Shown here one piece after another: positions 58,915 to 64,000 of a DNA stretch of 64,000 nt (position 1 is the first letter of the stretch; each line of letters begins with the position of its first letter). This DNA is from Exophiala sp. HKRS030 (Eukaryota > Ascomycota > Eurotiomycetes > Chaetothyriales > Herpotrichiellaceae), in NCBI GenBank assembly GCA_023897205.1, contig JAHWDD010000005.1, forward strand, positions 5,325,874-5,389,873, written 5' to 3'. Made by a program: the position numbers and the translations under genes. A model generated the notes under the pieces. That model was not told the origin of the DNA. It saw only the letters and a list, made by a program, of their open reading frames with translations, and ran no database searches.

Positions 58915-59105
58915 GCTTCAAGTGCAGAGACCGGTGACTACGTTAAGCCACTGCCGAGGACACCGGAGCCTGCGAACATTCCGTTGTCGGGGGGCAAATT
59001 ATCATCGACGATTACGACAAGAATGGGGAGCAGGTTCGGCGCTCCGTTGAACTAGTGAACCATGACCAGCTAGCAGAGGAGGAGGCTGCACCAGAAGGGA
59101 TGTGA
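58915..59105 (+). pseudogene. Coding-like 3' fragment, unidentified, frame broken at a G6 run
   Basis: From 58915 one frame reads ASSAETGDYVKPLPRTPEPANIPLSGG. At the six-G run 58989-58994 it goes out of phase, and one more G continues it as QIIIDDYDKNGEQVRRSVELVNHDQLAEEEAAPEGM with a TGA at 59103-59105. Two candidate acceptors (CCTAG) lie just upstream at about 58903 and 58914, so this could be the last exon of a gene whose earlier exons I could not find. GGQIIIDDYD resembles the metal/substrate strand of some methyltransferases, but the piece is too short to assign. Confidence 0.4.
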
Positions 59106-62070
59106 GGCTCAATCCCAGGCGAAAAGGCAGACTTGTGCCTGCATGTGGGGATCATGCCCGCGAAAGGAGATCAAGGGCAGACGACCGAAAAATTGGTGGT
59201 GGCTGAAATTGCTAGCCCACAGCTTTGGCCCCTTCGGCTCTCCCTCTTCCCCCAACCCCCATAGGAAAAGGGAAATTGTGTCGAAGCATGAGTAGGTGTT
59301 CGAGAAGCGAGATTCCAAAGGTGCTCGTACTATGATCAAGGGCTACCCAAAGACTAGCGACTAACTGGCTTGAGGCTTGACAGTGTCACTTAGCTACGCT
59401 GCCCACATGGCGTTCACATCATCTCAGCTGACATTTGCTGTATGATTCTGCCGACCATGCTAGTCACACTATCAGAGAAAAATTTCACGGGTTGCATCGT
59501 CACATAATTCGTCCATTCCGCCGGCAACCAAAAAGAATGTGGGGGATGAATGGGCAAGTGGTGGCGAGATCAGAAGCTGTAACGAAATGAATCGGACGAT
59601 GAAATGTTCGTGGGACTTCGTATCAAGGTCGGTCTCATGTTCGTCCGAATGCGCTGACGAAGATGCCACGACGACAATTGCAAGAAAAGTGACATCAAAG
59701 GCACGAAACTTTGACCAACATTCTCCTGGGGCGGCGATCACGATCACCAAAGACAGATCCTGCCTCGGTTGAGGATGATTCGTGAGAAATCAACCGTTGC
59801 ACCCGTTCAGGAGTCAATCTGAAACACGCCAGGCACCGAGTTTTAATCCGTAGAAAACCAAAGTTTGAGGAGGTGGCAAAGACCACGCGGTGATCAATGA
59901 TTCAAACGGCAAAAAGAGGATCTTCAGGAACCACCCGTGCTCTACATTGACGCTTGTACCAGCATCCGAGCTGAGACCATCAGGCCATTCCAGGTACAAT
60001 CCAATCCTGATCAGTCGCCAACCTCCTCCACCATGACCACTACCATCATGATCGTTCTTCGTAACTGTTTACGATCTGGTGCGTTGCCCGACGGATGAAA
60101 CAATCACTAGATGGGAACAAACATGATCTACCACCTTTTGAATGGGTTTCGACTTTCCTACTCCACTTGGACGAGCACTTTACCTTGACCTGTCGTGCCT
60201 GTGTAGGCTGTCAGCTCAGTTTAGTAGACCCCGGTCTAAAATTTCCATTTTTGCGTGATCTGTCACACCTGCCAAAGCACTGGTCGATTTGACAGTTCTC
60301 TAGCCAGATACAAAGTTCTTGGGAATGTGTGGGCGTTCCTCGGCTGAGAGCTGCTGTCGACTTCGTGCACAGAGGGTGTCACGCGGGTCATGTTTCAAAG
60401 CAGCGTGGAAGCGCGCGGCTTGGTCATTGGTCAAACTTGCTCACCCATGGTTGTCATCATGACGGAAGACACAAGTGTGAATACCTGGCCTGCGAACCCT
60501 GGCCGCCCTGGTACTTGATGTCTTGCCGTAAAGACGTTTTGGCAACGGAATATATCAGTGGCACGGACATCCGAGTGGGAGCAAGCAAGGTTTCTACGAA
60601 TAGGAATGTAGAGGTCCAGAACGAGGTCTTGGAAAGTCGACAGAAGTTTGGAGAAAGTCAAACGATACAGAGGTCGAGAGGGGTACTGGTGGTGTTTGCC
60701 ATGGCATTTCCGAACAAGCCGGCTTCAACTGATCAGTCATTCCTCGTTGAATAAATGGTGAGTGGGAGGGAGAAGCTTTAACCCCCTCATCGACCTCGAC
60801 GACAGGGCTGAATCACCAATTGTAGTTCATCTGACACACTCAGAGGTAGGCCACCGACATGGATTAGAAATGTTTCCCCTCCCTAAGATCGGTCACGAGT
60901 TCAAAGCTGACCAAAGATACCTTCCGACCTTGGACCTTGCTACAACGATACCCAAAATAAGACTCGGGAATAGCTCTGTACGGCGTACGGTAGACGGTAG
61001 CCTCAATGCCAGCGCTACCCACCCACCCACACCACTCCGCGGCAGAGGGCCACGTTGTGCGGTCGGTCGACTGTTGCCAACTTTGTCTTTTGATCTGGTC
61101 GCATGAATCCAGGATCCGAACATGCCGTGCCGTACGGCAAATGCCAACAGAGCAATCCTCAAACTAGACTTTTCTTGAACCATGCGCCGATACTTACGGT
61201 CTGACCCAGTAGCCAGGGGTACAACTCGAATAAACTCGGTGTACGGGTGTGAGCAAGACAAAGCGGTAAACGATACATGAATCAAACTACGGAGTACGTT
61301 GTCCACGCACGCAAGGCGACCAGAGCGAGGGTCGCGGAATCTTGCGTATGTCCACGTGTCGTCATGACCACGACATAAAGGAGGATCCAACTATGGTTAT
61401 TACACCGCCAGATCAATCGATTCCGAGATGAACAAAGGTGGAACTCTATGGATATTGAATTCATTAAAATCAGATGGTCTTGAGCTTCCGGTTAACCTTG
61501 AGGCTGATCAAATTCCACTTGGGCACCCATACGAGTAAAAAGCCTTAGGGATCAGGGGTGTGCCAGACAGGCGACGGAGGTGGCTCTAGCAGGGCAAATG
61601 GCCATCAAGCAACTGTCAATCTCCTCCTTTCCAGCTGCTGTCCACTGCCCACTGCCATGGGCTCATTAGGCAGACCCGGTCAGCTGGGACATCCGTGGAC
61701 ATCCCTTTGTGCTTCTGATTCTTTAGCGTTTGGGCTAGTCAGGAGCCTGAAAAACACTGGGCCCTCTAGACCGGATGAGGACAGCGGAAGCCAGGGGCGT
61801 CGGCCTTGTGGGAGAAGTTGGAAAAAAGACACTTCATCGTCTCAAATCCACCTCCACCGTGTCACATTCCAAGAGTCACAAAGTTTCCAGCCTAGAGAGC
61901 AAAAGGCCCACTTGACCAGGCATTGACCCAGCACTGACCGGACACTGACCAGGCAAACCCATGTCGGTTGCACAAAGTCAAAATGCATGGATGACTGTGC
62001 TCATCGCTCACGTCACCAATTCTGGAACAACTCTGATCGGTGGTGCCGGGGTAGTCTGCCTGTCCGAAAA
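59106..62070. other. Gene-free stretch
   Basis: About 3 kb with only short frames on both strands, none with family features. One TACGGAGTA copy lies at 61288-61296. Sequence around 60960-60995 is rich in TACGG. No tRNA-like or repeat structure recognised. Confidence 0.45.
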
Positions 62071-62082
62071 AAATAAATATAC
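62071..62082 (+). promoter_or_regulatory. TATA-like box
   Basis: AAATAAATATAC lies 126 bp before the ATG of the small proline-rich frame at 62208. Between them the sequence is C/A-rich with CATC and CAAC elements, like a fungal transcription start and leader. Confidence 0.4.
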
Positions 62083-62207
62083 ACGAGGTTCCCCTTCCAC
62101 TCGCCGCACACAGATCATCCATCGTTCAACAGAAAAAACATCTATCAAAGGCACTCGTCAGATTTGCCCAAGTCATCTCACACCAAGTAGCACCACCAAG
62201 TAACTGA

Positions 62208-62345
62208 ATGGCTATCTTCTTCAACGACTCATACCAACCTTCTCAACGATATACAATCTCAACAGCCAATATGCCTGCCGGATCAAAATATCCTCCTTGC
62301 CCAGGTCCTCCACCAAACCGTCCCCTACCTGCTCTGCCTAAATGA
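62208..62345 (+). CDS. Possible 45-residue proline-rich small protein
   Basis: The ATG at 62208 follows a leader-like stretch (ACCACCAAGTAACTGA) and a TATA-like box 126 bp upstream. The product starts MAIFFNDSYQPSQRY and ends with GSKYPPCPGPPPNRPLPALPK. The proline-rich end is reminiscent of SH3/WW ligands. No signal peptide or family is recognised. The context is better than for random ORFs, but the length alone does not prove coding. Confidence 0.35.
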   Translation: MAIFFNDSYQPSQRYTISTANMPAGSKYPPCPGPPPNRPLPALPK

Positions 62346-64000
62346 GGATTATGAAGCAGATGAATCCTTCAATCCAGTCTCAAAAGCCTGGAGCATAGCT
62401 TTCCAGGCGCCTGAAGAGCATCATGACCCTACAGCTGGGCTGGGGCCATGTTACCCTGGTCAAAGCTCCAAATGCGTATGCAAGCACTTGCGTCTCAATG
62501 CATGGACAACCAGAGGGCACCTCCACATTCGCACAAATACGAAACCGGTGACTCGTTCAACATCGGTCCACGGATCACCGCAGCAGTGGCCATGCCTCCT
62601 TGGCATCGGGTCATTCGTGCATACAGCATGGACTTACGTTCGTATGCATGAGATGATGTGCTGGCAATCGAATCCACTCTCCGCAATCAAAACATACGAC
62701 ACTCTTGCATGATGCATATTCGTCATCTGCGCTGAATCGAACAACCTCTTATCAAATGCAGCAACTGCAAACTAGGACCACTTCACTTCCCTAATTGCCC
62801 AAGTACCCAACACCTAATAACGCTTTCCGATTACAACACGGTCGAACGGAGACCTCAGCAGCAGTCTACTTTGGTCTCCAGTTCATCTCCGGCACGGCTT
62901 CATCCATCTACTTTGAGACGTGCATGGAAGAACGACTGGCTATCAACTGACACCAAGCAATGTACCAACAACATCCAACATCCAACATGTAACAACACAC
63001 GATATACCCACATTTTTTCTAATTTCACTTGCGGAGGAACAAACCGGTCTCTTATCTGGCTTGGTGACGTGTTTAGAAGTGGCACCACCACTATTTTCTG
63101 TACATTATTTGTGCTCGAGAGCAACTCTGATGATCCCCATGGTATGATGAGATGAGCCTGAATTGAGCAGGCTGATCCTGGTAACACCAGTGGTGAAACC
63201 AAGGTCTAGTAGCAGTTGGAGAAATATTTGCCCCCCCTTTGCCCACCAAAGATAATGGATAATCAAAGAAATTTTGCCTTGCTACAAGATCATTTCTCAC
63301 GTCTACATTTCCGCTTCTCTGTCATTGATTGGTCCGTGTGTCCATAATGCCGGCCATTTCGAACGAAGTCTCTAGATTTTAGTTCAACTGCTAGTTCATA
63401 CGACTTTTCATGGTGTGACAGATTACAGCTTCTCCGTCAGTCATGTTGACCGGTACATTTGTTGCTAGGGTCTCCGAGGAATTACCTGCCGCCAAACACC
63501 GTCGTACCGAGGAGCTTAGCCTGATCGTGTCCAGGCACATCACAACGACCTCGGGATTGAGTCCCGACGATGAGATTTTCAGCAAGCAACCTCAAGAAGT
63601 CACCTAGTCACATACGTGGACATCCAATTCATCGAGCTTTCTTTTGACCGATGAATGCTCTATATTATACAAATCTATCCAGGTTCACCCTCAGGAGTAA
63701 AAGTTGTTCTGGAGTCATTTTCCGAGGGCACCTACACCGAATCCTCATTCGGCGTCTATTACAGGCTCGCTAAGAACGTGACGCACTTGAAGCTCCTTAG
63801 CTGGGGTTGAAGAGTGCAGTAGATCCGAGCCGCCATCGGACGCCCGACGTGATGTTAGGCGCCGAACTACTGTCTGTACAATGGTCTACCCTAAAAGTTT
63901 TACTCCCTGTCGTTTTTTGTGGGTCAAGGAGTGGATTGTTGCTGTTTATCTGCACCAATAGGTGCAAGGCTGCTAGGATAACGACAAGGTACAGGGATAT
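62346..64000. other. Gene-free to the window end
   Basis: About 1.65 kb without a supported gene. A seven-C run lies near 63230-63236. Frames present are short and overlap on both strands. A gene could begin beyond the window. Confidence 0.4.

Noticed and set aside
1..64000. tRNA, rRNA or transposase genes
   Set aside because: I looked for T-loop motifs, conserved rRNA blocks and transposase motifs by eye and found none convincing; a covariance-model scan would be needed to be sure.

Overview
The window is nuclear DNA of a filamentous ascomycete (Pezizomycotina; Eurotiomycetes or a relative such as Chaetothyriales is my best guess, not proven). The evidence is the gene types (a HET-domain relic, a fused bioD-bioA gene, a peroxisome-tagged BioF, a CRH cell-wall enzyme, a fungal CSC1 channel, a Sso-type syntaxin), many GT-AG introns of only 43-80 nt with CTRAY-type branch sites, and closely packed genes on both strands. 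I joined exons by hand.

Layout. 1-7 kb is accessory: the end of an unidentified gene, a Dal5-type MFS transporter, a frameshifted 2OG-Fe(II) oxygenase and a decayed HET gene. 7-18 kb is conserved housekeeping: ARPC1, MSH4 divergent from RSA4, and cytochrome c1 divergent from a CSC1-like channel. 18-25 kb holds an F-box-like regulator and a multi-pass membrane protein, both broken by small indels. 25-29.5 kb is a biotin pair, bioDA and bioF, facing away from a 538-bp shared promoter. 30-33 kb has a secreted alpha-carbonic anhydrase with one frame break and a gene-free stretch with a 35-37 bp minisatellite. 33-40 kb has a coiled-coil protein and a long gene whose layout resembles meiotic axis core proteins. 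40-53 kb has a GGCT-fold protein, SDH2, a helicase relic, a BolA protein, a plasma-membrane syntaxin, nicotinate phosphoribosyltransferase and a possible small unrecognised gene. 52.6-57.4 kb has a CRH transglycosylase and two unnamed conserved proteins. 57.4-64 kb is almost gene-free, with one coding relic and one small proline-rich ORF behind a TATA-like box.

The strongest cross-cutting observation is that at least seven reading frames fail at a G or C run, and each is restored by exactly one more base in that run. Most of the affected genes are dispensable or accessory, but BolA is conserved. This is either systematic under-calling of G/C homopolymers in the assembly or real decay of non-essential genes. 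Reads or transcripts would decide. The most interesting biological candidates are the possible SYCP2/Red1-type axis protein, the peroxisome-tagged biotin pair, and the in-frame intron next to the BioF catalytic lysine.
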